Assembly (NCBI RefSeq): GCF_003862495.1
Contig: NZ_RRCH01000028.1
Location: forward strand, 124,001 to 188,000
Direction: 5' to 3'
Origin: Halocatena pleomorpha
GTDB taxonomy: Archaea > Halobacteriota > Halobacteria > Halobacteriales > Haloarculaceae
Length of the DNA: 64,000 nucleotides
This document shows positions 53,945 through 63,888 of this stretch, in pieces (the stretch's first letter is position 1; each line of letters starts with the position of its first letter). Under the pieces are notes generated by a model. The model saw only the letters and a program-made list of their open reading frames with translations, was not told the origin of the DNA and did no database searches. Made by a program: the position numbers and the translations under genes.

Positions 53945-56119
53945 TTACACCGAATTGAATCTCCACTTCTGGTTGTCGCCGCTGTTCCACCCCCACTGAA
54001 TAACATCGGCACCATCTGACGTACCTCCACCCGAGACATCCATCACGTAGCCGCTGTTGGCGTTTTCGAGGCGATTGGTCCCGTCGCTTTGTTCCACGAC
54101 ATTCCACTTCTGGTCGTCAGCCCCAGTCCAGGACCACTGAATGAGTGTCGCTCCTTCGGTCGTCGACCCACTGTTGACGGCAAGAACTTTTCTACTGTTG
54201 ATATTCTCGAAGCGGTAGGTGCCGTCAGCGTTAACGATAGCTTGCCAGTGTTGGTTGTCGCCACCGCTATAGCTCCACTGGATGACATTGTCGCCATTTG
54301 CGGTGCCGTCATCTTCAACGTCAGCGACCTTTCCCGAGTTGATATTCTCGATGGCGTAGGTCCCCTCCGTGATTGCGCCGTCACCGCCACCGGTTGAGTC
54401 GCTCGTGACCCGAACTCCCGCCCAGTCGGTGTGATTATAATCGATGTTGTCGGTGTGGCTTACGGGTGTAGTAATGAGTTTGAGCGTGTTCACGCCGGAG
54501 ATATCCACGGCGATCGACTCCGTCGCGGCAGAAGCAGTCATGGTGGGACTCTCGTAGAGCTTGTCCGCGTCGCCCCAGACTTCAAAGCGCGCGCTCGCGT
54601 TGCTACTCGTCACCTCGTCGTCGATACCGATATCGGCTTCGAAGGTATCGTAGTTCCCCCCAAGGTGGACGACGATCTGAGAGTGAGCGTGTGTACCGAT
54701 CCCCTTGTCGTAGGTGGTACCGTTCAAGACGATCGTGTTGCCTTCGATAGAGGCGTCCCGTTGGGTAGTGCCCCAGTTCTCAAAGGCTGCCATCCAGTGC
54801 CAGTCGCTGAGGTACTGGGTTGGTTGCGTGTCTTCACCGCCTGCGTTCATCTCTACGCGGAACATCTCGATGCCGTGGCCCTGAACTGTCGCGCTGATCG
54901 ATCCCGACGTGTAACTGTCGTTGTGGTTCCACAGATCCCGGAGGTAGTACTCGTCGGCCGAGGGCATCCCGATCTCCGACGCCGTCGTCAGGATGGTCGT
55001 TGGCGAGGTGCTCCGGTTGAGCAACGCGACTACTCGGTTGTTGTTGGTGACGGGCTTGACCCACACCTCTTGGTCGCCGTCGTCGCGGACTTTATAGCCC
55101 TGAACGCCCGCAGGGTCTTGATTGACGTCGATGACTTCCTGATTCGTTAGGATATCTACTTCTGTCTGGGTCATATCTCGAGGGTCATTCCCGGCGAACA
55201 GCGGTGCGGCCATCAGACACCACATGCCGAAGTGAACCCGCTCTTCCGACGTACTCAGCCCACCGTTACCGACTGCCAGCATGTCGGGATCGTTCCAGTG
55301 TCCCCAGTTGGCGTGGATATGGGTGTTATTCTGATCCGCGTGGTCGATGATATCCATGATCCCCCACGTCCAGTCATCGGAGGTCCACGATCCCTCGTGT
55401 GTGATGTCGCCAGTCGTCCGCCAGAGGTTACCGCCGTGGCGCCAGGACCACTGCCATTCGTCGTAACTACCCCAGGAACACTGGCTAAACACGATGTCCC
55501 GGCCGGACTGGTCAAGCGCGTCTGACATGGTCGAGAACCGCTCCCAGGCGCTCCGCCCAAGATGATCTCCACAGTTATCGTACTTGAGATAGTTGACGCC
55601 CCACGACGCGAACGTGTCCGCGTCGTTGAACTCATTATCGATACTGGCAGGCAGTCCCTGACACGTTTCCGTGCCAGCCGACGAATAGACGCCGAGTTTT
55701 TGACCTTGATCATGGATGTGGTCCGCCAGGCTGTCGATCCCATCCGGGAAGGTATTCGGGTTAGGGGCGAGATTGCCGTTGGTATCGCGCGAATCAGCCA
55801 TCCAGCAGTCGTCGATGTTAACGAACTCGTACCCCACATCCGTCATCCCGCTCGATACCATCGCATCGGCCGTCTCTTTGACGACTGTCTGGTCAATGTC
55901 ACAGCGGAACGTGTTCCAACTGTTCCATCCCATTGGGGGTGACTTCGAAAGCCCTCCCTGATGTGACGCGGTCGCTGATCCGACGGCGCCGAGTCCCAGC
56001 ATCGATATCGCACCGACTGCCGTGATCGAGCCAAGGACATCTCGTCGGCTGAATTGTGGGCTGTCTGTGGTTGTTTCGCGGATTGTACGGTCATTCGACT
56101 GTCGTGCGTGTTTCGTCAT
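53945..56119 (-). CDS. GH27 alpha-galactosidase with NPCBM and ricin-type domains
   Basis: A 724-residue Tat-exported enzyme (SRRDVLGSITAVGAISMLGL, 24-43). GH27 barrel about 57-330: SPPMGWNSWNTF, VNIDDCW, LGVYSSAG, the nucleophile D181 in NYLKYDNCG and the acid/base D238 in WRTTGDI, and HWNDPDML. A small beta domain follows to about 425. An NPCBM-like domain (about 432-560: YLSDWHWMAAFENWGTTQRD, YDKGIGTHAHSQIVVHLGG) and a C-terminal ricin-type beta-trefoil (about 580-724: QWSYSGGDNQHWQ, QWSWTGADDQKW, QWGWNSGDNQKW) bind sugars. It removes alpha-galactose from galactomannan, raffinose-type sugars or glycans outside the cell. Confidence 0.93.
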   Translation of the reverse strand: MTKHARQSNDRTIRETTTDSPQFSRRDVLGSITAVGAISMLGLGAVGSATASHQGGLSKSPPMGWNSWNTFRCDIDQTVVKETADAMVSSGMTDVGYEFVNIDDCWMADSRDTNGNLAPNPNTFPDGIDSLADHIHDQGQKLGVYSSAGTETCQGLPASIDNEFNDADTFASWGVNYLKYDNCGDHLGRSAWERFSTMSDALDQSGRDIVFSQCSWGSYDEWQWSWRHGGNLWRTTGDITHEGSWTSDDWTWGIMDIIDHADQNNTHIHANWGHWNDPDMLAVGNGGLSTSEERVHFGMWCLMAAPLFAGNDPRDMTQTEVDILTNQEVIDVNQDPAGVQGYKVRDDGDQEVWVKPVTNNNRVVALLNRSTSPTTILTTASEIGMPSADEYYLRDLWNHNDSYTSGSISATVQGHGIEMFRVEMNAGGEDTQPTQYLSDWHWMAAFENWGTTQRDASIEGNTIVLNGTTYDKGIGTHAHSQIVVHLGGNYDTFEADIGIDDEVTSSNASARFEVWGDADKLYESPTMTASAATESIAVDISGVNTLKLITTPVSHTDNIDYNHTDWAGVRVTSDSTGGGDGAITEGTYAIENINSGKVADVEDDGTANGDNVIQWSYSGGDNQHWQAIVNADGTYRFENINSRKVLAVNSGSTTEGATLIQWSWTGADDQKWNVVEQSDGTNRLENANSGYVMDVSGGGTSDGADVIQWGWNSGDNQKWRFNSV

Positions 56120-56826
56120 GGAGTCCTCTCGTGACTGGTCTCGACGAGTGTATAGTTTGTCTCACAGCCACATATCTACATGTATTAAACTTTTACTTTA
56201 ATATTATTATAAATATATTTTAATAATTTCTAAATTATTACTATCTATATTATATATTCCATTGAGACGCCCGGTCGTGTTGTAGACTAGTTCGAAAACA
56301 CGCACTATGACAACGCGGACCGTAAACGTGCTATAGACGATAAGTTCTTTTCCTCCATTTTATGTTCTGATGTCGCTTAGATGAGGTTTATAATTCACGA
56401 TATATCTCGTCAGCGCAAATTTCACAAGTGGCTGTGCATTAGAAATTTTACTTGTCCATCATTGGTGTTCATCGGGTATCTCGTCACAGTATCTCAGATC
56501 AAGTCGCATACCGAGAGAAGCCGTCCCGTGATACGATAGTGCAAATTCCATCTCTACCTGTATGAGTAAAAGCCCTTTACAGAAATCTATCCTCCGAAGT
56601 AGAGGGCGGCAGTGGCGAGATTTGCTATATCGATATGCGGTTTATTCCTGCCACGCATATCTTATCCCATTTAGCCGTTGGTTATCCAGACTGTGGCCGT
56701 CTGGAAAGACACAATACCTATACGTAAGCTGTCCGTATCACGCTACCAACCGAATATGACCGACTCAGATTCACCCCTAACCACAGCACACCGGTTTCTT
56801 CTGAGAGAAACCAGAGAGACAGGATC
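56120..56826. other. A/T-rich gene-free stretch before the integrase
   Basis: About 700 bp without a gene. The first 110 bp are extremely A/T-rich and probably contain the alpha-galactosidase promoter. A short frame at 56562-56759 has a basic composition unlike haloarchaeal genes. I saw no tRNA or obvious attachment-site repeat here. Confidence 0.4.
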
Positions 56827-58131
56827 ATGAGCAACGAGACTAGCACCACGGCCAGCGAGCACTCGGATCAGACCGACGATCCCGCGTGGACGCTGCTCGA
56901 TCTCGATGGACTTGTCGATGCGTACTGGGAACTCGTCGCTCCGTCGATGCGCGAAGAGGGACTCGATCCTGAGACCGAGCGCCCAACTCACGAATGGCTC
57001 TCGGCTCACGGCTTTCGGGGGCTGATCTACGCGCTTCGGGAGTACCACGACCGGACCTTCGGGGAGTTCTGGGCCGATGATCTCGAACTGGATGAGCGCG
57101 ATGACAGCTACGACTGGGGAACAACCCACGACCCAACCGTCGACCTCTTGGAAGCCTACCTCGAGAGTCGGTCCGAACGTGGGGACCTCAGCGCGTCATC
57201 CACCGATACACTCCGGTACCGGCTCGCACACTACGTCCGCGCCTACCAGAGCGTCAACGACACGGACGACCTCCTCGCCCCGGTCGCTCGTGACAGCGAT
57301 GTCCCAGCGTATGAGGCGACGGACGCTGCGTGGGCGGCGTTTGACGCCCTCGACGACGATCTGGCTCCACGAACGATGCGCCGGATCCATGAGGCCGTCG
57401 ACAGCTGGTACGCCCACTTGGTGCGACGCAAACGAGCGGCGGTCAACCCCGTCGCCGGACTCGAAGACGAATATCGCTGGCGTCGCCGCACCGACACCAC
57501 TGGCGAGACACGCGCGAACCCGGCGCTCGACGCCACGCACGTCCGAGCGCTCTACGACGCTGCCACGACACCGACCGACCGCCTCCTCGTCGTCGCACTG
57601 TGTGCGTGGGGCCTGCGCTCGGGGGAGGTAGCTGCGTTGCACCGCTCCCAACTCGTGTTCGATCCTCCCGAGGCCGATGTGCCCTATGTCGACTTCGAGG
57701 AGCGAAAGAACGGCCCCGGACAGGTCTCAATCCTCTATGGACAAACGGCGGCGACCGACCGGCTAGCCGAACTCAACGAACGTGACCACTGGACCGGCTA
57801 TCTGTTTCCTTCTGATCGCTCCGCTGCAGGCCATCGGACACGCCAAACCATCCTCTCGTGGTTCGACGAACTCGCTGCTAGCGCCGACCTTCCAGCCGAG
57901 ATCGACGGCCAAAAGCCGATCCCGCAGATGGCCCGACGCTTCTGGTACGACGCCTACTCAGCGACTCAGGAGGCGATCCTCACTGACGTCGGTGAGATCG
58001 CTGCTGAACAGGGCAGTGCGAGCGCCGAGGTCGTGCTTCAGGAGTATCTCTCGCCAAACCGGCGGCGGCAACTCCGCCGACAGTACATGCGCGAGCGACT
58101 CGCGCAGGCCTTTGGAGAAACGACACCATGA
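56827..58131 (+). CDS. Tyrosine-recombinase-like integrase
   Basis: A 434-residue protein. Residues about 95-205 form a SAM-like core-binding domain (TVDLLEAYLESRSERGDLSA, TLRYRLAHYVRAYQSVNDTD). The catalytic domain begins near 235 (ALDATHVRALYDAATTPTDR) with LCAWGLRSGEVAALHRSQL, which carries the first catalytic Arg. PQMARRFWYDAYSATQEAIL stands where the second catalytic box is expected, and LQEYLSPNRRRQ holds a possible Tyr. The long acidic N-terminal part is a haloarchaeal trait. The role is site-specific DNA recombination for a provirus, plasmid or island. A 13-codon frame (MNNDIGAAIEDTQ) overlaps its stop as ATGA, perhaps the start of a lost partner gene. Confidence 0.75.
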   Translation: MSNETSTTASEHSDQTDDPAWTLLDLDGLVDAYWELVAPSMREEGLDPETERPTHEWLSAHGFRGLIYALREYHDRTFGEFWADDLELDERDDSYDWGTTHDPTVDLLEAYLESRSERGDLSASSTDTLRYRLAHYVRAYQSVNDTDDLLAPVARDSDVPAYEATDAAWAAFDALDDDLAPRTMRRIHEAVDSWYAHLVRRKRAAVNPVAGLEDEYRWRRRTDTTGETRANPALDATHVRALYDAATTPTDRLLVVALCAWGLRSGEVAALHRSQLVFDPPEADVPYVDFEERKNGPGQVSILYGQTAATDRLAELNERDHWTGYLFPSDRSAAGHRTRQTILSWFDELAASADLPAEIDGQKPIPQMARRFWYDAYSATQEAILTDVGEIAAEQGSASAEVVLQEYLSPNRRRQLRRQYMRERLAQAFGETTP

Positions 58132-58169
58132 ACAACGATATCGGAGCAGCGATTGAAGACACTCAATAG

Positions 58170-58985
58170 AGTTGTATCAGTTCCGGTTCAGTAGTGTCAA
58201 TACGGCAATACTGAAAAGCTATGATGCTATAAACAATCTAACATATTTTTAATATGAATTGGAAATGGGAGATAGTATATTAGTTCCACTCCATCCACCG
58301 CCTGCGAGCAGGTTGTCAGATCAACCGACCACCATTCCGCTTGAGACGCTAACGGCCAGCAACGGAAACGTATTCGCTCGACTGTGAGGGCACCTAAGGT
58401 CACGATTACGGTCGAGGAAATCACAGAGGTGTTTGTGCTTGTGTACCGACGGTAAACGGGGTTTCTTTTGCACCTAGATTGATATTCGCAGTGCTTGGAA
58501 CTCGCACCAAAGAAGACTATTGGGGTGTCTGCGGAGGCTTACCACCGTCGATGGGGTTGCTTCGTTGGGTATCTCGAAAACGAACTGGAGAACTTCTTTT
58601 CCACCAATTTCCATTCTAACGCAGAACTATAGGATCTTGTAGTAGAGGATGCATTTCAACTTGAAAGAGGTTGCATATACTGAATTACATCATATAGATA
58701 TAATCATTCAATTGAAGGCCACAAACGTGCGATCGAGGAAAACGAATTCGAACAACGATTATAAAATAGCTTCCACATGGAGTTTCGACTACCTGAATGA
58801 ACACACAGATTGGTTCTATGACAGAGCTGTCATCCCGCCGTCTGACACGGTAAACCATGTCGTCGAAGGGGAGGACCCTTACAGCGTCATCATCGCACCA
58901 TGTTCATCAGTTCCTCACTCGATGGAATCGTCGGTTGTACAACCGTGACGAATCCGGTTACCATTATGGGTCATTTCACCGCCCT
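58170..58985. other. Gene-poor stretch after the integrase
   Basis: No supported gene. The frame at 58649-58948 has a second half (STWSFDYLNEHTDWFYDRAV, then VEGEDPYSVIIAP) with gene-like composition, but its first half is A/T-rich and it was not recognised. It may be a remnant left by recombination. Confidence 0.35.
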
Positions 58986-60527
58986 TTATGAAACGAATCG
59001 CCAGCGCTGATGATCTCCAGCGCTCCACGTCCATTGTTGAATGTTCGCAGCGTCCGACATCGACCGGTTCGCGACGTCGGCAGCCTTGCCGCTGTTAGCG
59101 TTCAGTAGTTGGTAGGTGCCGTCGCCGTTGTCCACAATATCCCACTCCTGACACGCGTGGCCCGTGTCCGTGTACTGCCGGATGTTCGCGCCGTCTTCAG
59201 TAGACGCGTTCGCTACTTCGAGGAACTGCCCACTGTTGACGTTCGTGATGTCGTACGTCCCGCTGCTGTTCTGGGTAACGTTCCACTGCTGGCACGTACA
59301 CCCCGTGTCAGAGTACTGCCGGACGTTCGCGCCTACGCTCGTCGAGCTGTTCGCAACCTCCAGGTACAACCCGCTGTTGACGTTGGTAATGTGGTAGGTG
59401 CCGTCGGCTATCGGACCACCGCCGTCACAGTAGCCGCCTAAACCGGGATTGGTCATCTGTGTGGATGGCGTCCCGTCGCAGCCGATCACCGGCCAGCCGT
59501 TCTCCCACTGGATCGGATCCAGGAAGAACTGTCGCGCGGGCGGCCAACCGTAGTTCCCTGCGTACTCCGGTCCTTCGGTGTCGTAGGCGTGGTAGACGAA
59601 CCACCAAGAGCCGTCGTCAGCGACTGTCACGTCGCCGTGGCCTGGCCCTATGAACCGAGCGTTGTCCCCAAGGTGGGTTGGACCTGCATTCCACTCGTCG
59701 CGGTCAAGCATCGCGGTCCCGTTCATGTCGTAGTACGGCCCAAGGAAGTTCTCCGATCGCCCGACTTCGATCTCGTACGTGCTGTCGAATCCAGCACAGC
59801 AGTCGCCAGTCGAGCCGAAGAAGTACCAGTAGCCGTCCCGTTGGAAGATGGTCGAACCCTCGTAGGCGCTCCCGACAATCTGGTCGAAGGTCCCGGACCG
59901 GAAGTCCTGAAGGTCAGCAGTGAGTTCCACCACGTACACGCCAGCGAAGTTGCCCCAGAAGAGGTACGGCGTCCCATCGTGGTAGACGAAATACGGGTCG
60001 ATGGTGTTGCCGGGATAAGGATGATCTGGGTTGGAAAGGATCTCCCCGTGGTCCGTGAAGGGACCATCGGGCGTGTCGGATGTAGCGAAGCCAATGCCGG
60101 GTACGAGGCTGTCGTCGTCCTCTCGCGGCCAGAGCGAGTAGAACAGTACCCACTGGCCGTTGTGGTAGTGAATGTCTGGAGCCCAGACCGAGCCGTATAG
60201 CCAGCCGGGTCGCGAATCGAACGCCTCGCCCTCGTACGTCCAGTTGACGAGATCCGATGAGGAGAGGATGGGCACCAACATCTCGTCGGCGTCGTTGCTA
60301 TAGCTCATGTTCGAAGCGTACGCCCACCAAGTTCCATCGTTGGCGCGATGAATCGTCGGGTCCGCGAAGTCCGGGCCGTACAACGGGTTGTGGTAGTGTG
60401 TAGCGCTAGGATCTGCCATCACCGAACCAGTCGAAACGGTCATTCCCGCTGCTCCGAGTGCCCCCGTGCTAAGTATTTTCAGAACGCTGCGTCGATTTAT
60501 CCCACTATTGTCATGACCATTCGTCAT
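58986..60527 (-). CDS. GH43 glycosidase with C-terminal ricin-type lectin domain
   Basis: From the ATG at 60527 the protein has 513 residues. The Tat signal is NRRSVLKILSTGALGAAGMT (11-30). The five-bladed GH43 domain spans about 45-370: FADPTIH with the general base D56, APDIHYHNGQW, NTIDPYFVYHDG with the pKa-modulating D177, and GSAYEGSTIF with the general acid E223. A beta-trefoil of about 140 residues follows: three blocks of the type QQWNVTQNSSGTYDITNVNS, CQEWDIVDNG and HQRWRFVS with NSGLYLEVAN/NSGQFLEVAN. It cuts arabinan, arabinoxylan or xylo-oligosaccharides outside the cell; the exact bond is unclear. Confidence 0.92.
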   Translation of the reverse strand: MTNGHDNSGINRRSVLKILSTGALGAAGMTVSTGSVMADPSATHYHNPLYGPDFADPTIHRANDGTWWAYASNMSYSNDADEMLVPILSSSDLVNWTYEGEAFDSRPGWLYGSVWAPDIHYHNGQWVLFYSLWPREDDDSLVPGIGFATSDTPDGPFTDHGEILSNPDHPYPGNTIDPYFVYHDGTPYLFWGNFAGVYVVELTADLQDFRSGTFDQIVGSAYEGSTIFQRDGYWYFFGSTGDCCAGFDSTYEIEVGRSENFLGPYYDMNGTAMLDRDEWNAGPTHLGDNARFIGPGHGDVTVADDGSWWFVYHAYDTEGPEYAGNYGWPPARQFFLDPIQWENGWPVIGCDGTPSTQMTNPGLGGYCDGGGPIADGTYHITNVNSGLYLEVANSSTSVGANVRQYSDTGCTCQQWNVTQNSSGTYDITNVNSGQFLEVANASTEDGANIRQYTDTGHACQEWDIVDNGDGTYQLLNANSGKAADVANRSMSDAANIQQWTWSAGDHQRWRFVS

Positions 60528-60996
60528 GCAATTTGGGATAAGATACAAAGTTATAAATAATTTTCCCAGTAAATTAATAATCTTTTATGAAGAATAAATA
60601 GAGTATACGCGGCAGAGGGTACTACGTCGCGCTAAAGGATCACCCTTGGTCTTAGTAGACCCACGGCTGGACGTTCACGTCGTCGCTCCTGTCGGCTGTT
60701 GGGGACACACACCACGAGCCCGTTGACATTCTCGATGGAACAGCAGCCCGCCGCAATAATCGACCACAACCACGATTCTCGCTCATCCGTTTTCGCCGAC
60801 GACGAGTGTGTTCATAATCGAACGCGACTGCTGCGACGACCGCTCCTCGTTGCTTCTCACTCCATGTGACGTTCGATGTGCTCATGGATCGCCTTGCGAC
60901 TCGCGCGTGATCACGATTCAAGCCCTCATTATTACGGTGGCCCGAGTTTGCCCATAACAACCGCTAAAGGCCAGCCTGACCTGCATTCAGTTCCGA
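60528..60996. other. Intergenic stretch before the metal exporter
   Basis: No supported gene. A/T-rich DNA next to the GH43 start (60540-60600) probably carries its promoter. A minus-strand frame at 60652-60960 (MSTSNVTWSEKQRGAVVAAV inside it) is basic and broken; it could be transposase debris. Confidence 0.35.
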
Positions 60997-61857
60997 ATGT
61001 TACACTCAGACGCACTTGGACTCTTGATCGGTTCCGTAGTCCTCGGGGCAGCTCACGGCGTTGAGCCCGGTCATGGCTGGCCCGTTGCCGCCTCATATGC
61101 TATTGATCAGACGAATAAATGGCTGTATGGTTTTGCTGCGAGTCTCATCCTTGGGATTGGTCATCTCATCAGCAGTATCGCTATGGTGGCCGTGTTCTTC
61201 TATGCAAAATCGTATTTCAGCCTCACCCAACTCAATGAACCGCTCACGATCGGCGGGGGAATTCAGATTGGTGGGCCGGTCAGTCTCGTCGCTGGGTTTT
61301 TACTGATCGCACTTGGTATTCGCGAATACACGAGTGGGCACTCACATGGTGCTGGGCAGTCTCACTCGAACGACCACGGTCATACCGATCAGTCGCATGG
61401 GCACAGAGACCACTCTCACGACGGCGACGCCCACAGCCACGATGCTCACTCTCACAGCCATGATGATCATGCACACACAAGTGATGGGATTCTTACGCGA
61501 CTCAATGAATACATTCCATTCGTTGAGGGACATTCACACTCTCACTCCCATGCGGACCTCGACGAGGCTGGGGATCGGGGGCTCCTTGGGATCGCGTGGT
61601 TCGCGTTCCTCCTCGGATTTGCACACGAGGAAGAATTCGAGATCATTGGGATCTGTGCCGGTTCAAACTACTGCCTCGAACTCATGAGCGTCTACGCGCT
61701 GACGGTGATTCTCGGGATTGTCACCCTGACAATGCTACTCGTCGCCGGGTACGAACACTATGAGGAGGAGGTGGAACAATATACACCGTACCTGCCAGCG
61801 TTCTCAGCAGCAGTACTCATCATCATGGGGCTGGGGTTCATTACCGGCCTGTTCTAA
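60997..61857 (+). CDS. NicO/RcnA-type nickel-cobalt exporter
   Basis: A 286-residue membrane protein with six to seven helices. The first helix carries LGAAHGVEPGHGWPVAASYA, the HxxEPGHG metal motif of RcnA/NicO proteins; FLLGFAHEEEFEIIGICAG in the second half is its counterpart. Between them, residues about 112-185 form a His/Asp loop with dozens of His (SHDAHSHSHDDHAH, EGHSHSHSHAD) that should bind Ni, Co or Zn. Family role: export, sometimes uptake, of Ni and Co. It stands alone; no NikR-type regulator or metallo-enzyme gene is near. Confidence 0.85.
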   Translation: MLHSDALGLLIGSVVLGAAHGVEPGHGWPVAASYAIDQTNKWLYGFAASLILGIGHLISSIAMVAVFFYAKSYFSLTQLNEPLTIGGGIQIGGPVSLVAGFLLIALGIREYTSGHSHGAGQSHSNDHGHTDQSHGHRDHSHDGDAHSHDAHSHSHDDHAHTSDGILTRLNEYIPFVEGHSHSHSHADLDEAGDRGLLGIAWFAFLLGFAHEEEFEIIGICAGSNYCLELMSVYALTVILGIVTLTMLLVAGYEHYEEEVEQYTPYLPAFSAAVLIIMGLGFITGLF

Positions 61858-62371
61858 GCTGCGAGCAACTCGATACCGATAGGCAGTATCTCGACAGAGA
61901 ATAGCTGGGAAACTTTTCGAGCGTGTCTCAAGGACGGCGACAATACGGACTGTTAAGACCATTGTTGGCCACTGTAGTACACGAGGAGAGCGTTCCAGAG
62001 CGGTGCTTTGTGGATTTTCATAAGATCTGTATACAGAGAGAGCTACGAAGATAGCCCTGACGCTCGTGGCTTGAGAAACGTTTATGATATTTGCAATAAG
62101 ATATTCACTTCCTGTTACAACACCCAGAAACCCAACACGGGACTGAAGCGGAGTCATATGTCTCTGCGTTCTGAGTCGTTATCACTGTCATAGTATTTGA
62201 GAACACGGCGGAATTGGAATCGTCGGGAAAGCCGCGCCGGATATGCTAATAGAGCGCCCAAGCACCCAGGATATCCACCACAGGAGTGGCGGATAACTTC
62301 ATGGTTTGTCGTCACAGTAATTACTCAACCGTGATTTTTGTTCCCATGACTTATGTCGTGTCGTAGTCCGC
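61858..62371. other. Intergenic stretch with a hairpin at its end
   Basis: No gene. At 62272-62295 TATCCACCAC and GTGGCGGATA pair over 10 bp (one G-T) around the loop AGGA, near the end of the small coiled-coil gene that reads towards it. It may serve as that gene's terminator. Confidence 0.4.
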
Positions 62372-62563
62372 TTATTCGAGCTGAGCAAAAAACGCGGCAG
62401 CCTTATTTTCGACTGTTTTGTTGAAGTTTCGCTGTGCTTCACACAGCCGCGCAACCTCGACGTGATATTCTTGAATGACATTCTGAACATCATATTTTAG
62501 CTGATCGACACGGTCTTTTTGCCGGGCAATGAATGCCTCAAGTACTTCGTTGCTCTCAGTCAT
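62372..62563 (-). CDS. Small coiled-coil protein
   Basis: A 63-residue helical protein: MTESNEVLEAFIARQKDRVD, then QLKYDVQNVIQEYHVEVARL, CEAQRNFNKTVENKAAAFFA. Heptad-like spacing of Leu, Val and Ile suggests a coiled coil; no signal or membrane segment. Function not recognised. Gene-like codon use and a downstream hairpin support it. Confidence 0.5.
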   Translation of the reverse strand: MTESNEVLEAFIARQKDRVDQLKYDVQNVIQEYHVEVARLCEAQRNFNKTVENKAAAFFAQLE

Positions 62564-62809
62564 TCAGTCTGAAAACCTTTCATCGCCCAGTCACCGCGAC
62601 GATCGGCACCGCGACGGTGCTGTACTACAGCGATGGTAAGCGATAGCAACGGTGAGTAGAGCGTTATACGATTCCGTGTGGGAGTTCGACGCAGTGTGCG
62701 TCTTCTAAACGTTCTCGGACCCAGAGGTGAACTACCACATCCTGAATCACGGGTTTCGAGTGCGAGACAATGAGCAGATGTCTGAGCGTTTGTTTCGATT
62801 ATCGGGGAG

Positions 62810-63475
62810 TTAGGCTATAATGGCGAGATATCCTGCACACCATCCCACGTAATTGCTACCATCCCACACGACAGGTCGCCAGACGTAGTCGCCCACCTCC
62901 AATCGAGGGTAGAAGACCCACCCGCTTGATCCATCGGGTACCGTCGTAACCACCTCCCCATCAAGGCCTGGTTGGGCCCGTGTGTTTAGATTAGCAGTGG
63001 CGTTTACAACACCCCCGTAGCCAGGATCAGGCATGCTGCCCACGTTGTCAAGATATTCTGCGGCACACCATCCCACGTAATAATTACCGTCCCAGCCAAC
63101 AATCTGCCAGGTGTAGCCGTCCATCTGCAAAGGGCCGGACAGGATCACCCCGGTTGCGTGGGGTGGCATCGTTGCAACCACCTCCCCGCCGAGTCCCGGT
63201 TGGGCCCGTGTGTTTAGATCGTCGGTGGGGGATACCCGGGTATCGACGCTGTAATCAGCAGTCACGGCGTTCCCGTCCACAAACGGGCCGGAGTGCTCGC
63301 TCTCAGGCGTCTCTGGGACACTGGCTGCCCCGGTACCAATAGTAGTTCCCGCCATTCCGAGAATGCCGGTCACTGCTGCTTTTTTCAGAAACCCTCGACG
63401 TCCTTGTGAGGAGTCGGTCTCTGCTCTGTTCTCGTCGTTCGATTCGCCCACGTGCGCCGATTCGTCGGTTGGCAT
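62810..63475 (-). CDS. Tat-exported protein with two SH3b domains
   Basis: From the ATG at 63475 the protein has 221 residues; the ATG at 63508 would add 11. GRRGFLKKAAVTGILGMAGT (about 25-44) is the Tat signal. Two SH3b-like repeats follow: DDLNTRAQPGLGGEVVATMP with YTWQIVGWDGNYYVGWCA, and ANLNTRAQPGLDGEVVTTVP with YVWRPVVWDGSNYVGWCA. The pattern LNxRxxPG...GWC is typical of bacterial SH3 domains that bind cell-wall or surface polymers. No catalytic domain is attached, so it may be a binding or anchoring protein. The two repeats are strongly alike and arose by recent duplication. Confidence 0.85.
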   Translation of the reverse strand: MPTDESAHVGESNDENRAETDSSQGRRGFLKKAAVTGILGMAGTTIGTGAASVPETPESEHSGPFVDGNAVTADYSVDTRVSPTDDLNTRAQPGLGGEVVATMPPHATGVILSGPLQMDGYTWQIVGWDGNYYVGWCAAEYLDNVGSMPDPGYGGVVNATANLNTRAQPGLDGEVVTTVPDGSSGWVFYPRLEVGDYVWRPVVWDGSNYVGWCAGYLAIIA

Positions 63476-63888
63476 GCAGATCACTTCACCACGAGCGATA
63501 GCAGGCACGGATTGATTATCACGTAACCGATTGAAAAATCAGTCACAACCTACCGATGATATATAAATATTCGGGATGGTTACTGCTTGTCCCGTCTTTC
63601 GCTCGCGCCTCCACGATACCGATATGTCGATTGACGTCGAAGTCGAACCCTCGTAGTTTCAGGAACAGGGATGATCGTGGAGTGGGGCGTTTTGTGTGTA
63701 TTTTCTCAGTGCCGACAGCACCTCTTCCAAGCCATCGTATTTATATCAGTAATATATTATGTTGTTGCACGCCCTCTCCCAGTAGCTCGTTTGACACGGA
63801 GATTGTCTATCAGAACCAAAAAATCATCACGATTAATCTGATTTAACTTATTCTCTATTCATTAATATTTCCAGTTCTACATTTCCCT
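63476..63888. other. Intergenic stretch
   Basis: No gene seen. The A/T-rich run at 63835-63875 (TTCTCTATTCATTAATATTT) may hold the promoter of the lipoprotein start that follows. Confidence 0.35.

Noticed and set aside
56120-56826. tRNA or attachment site next to the integrase
   Set aside because: I could not find a cloverleaf or a TTCRANYC-type arm, nor an obvious direct repeat on the other side.
59589-60200. 203-codon open frame on the plus strand
   Set aside because: Antisense to the GH43 gene; Val/Arg-rich mirror text with no domain.
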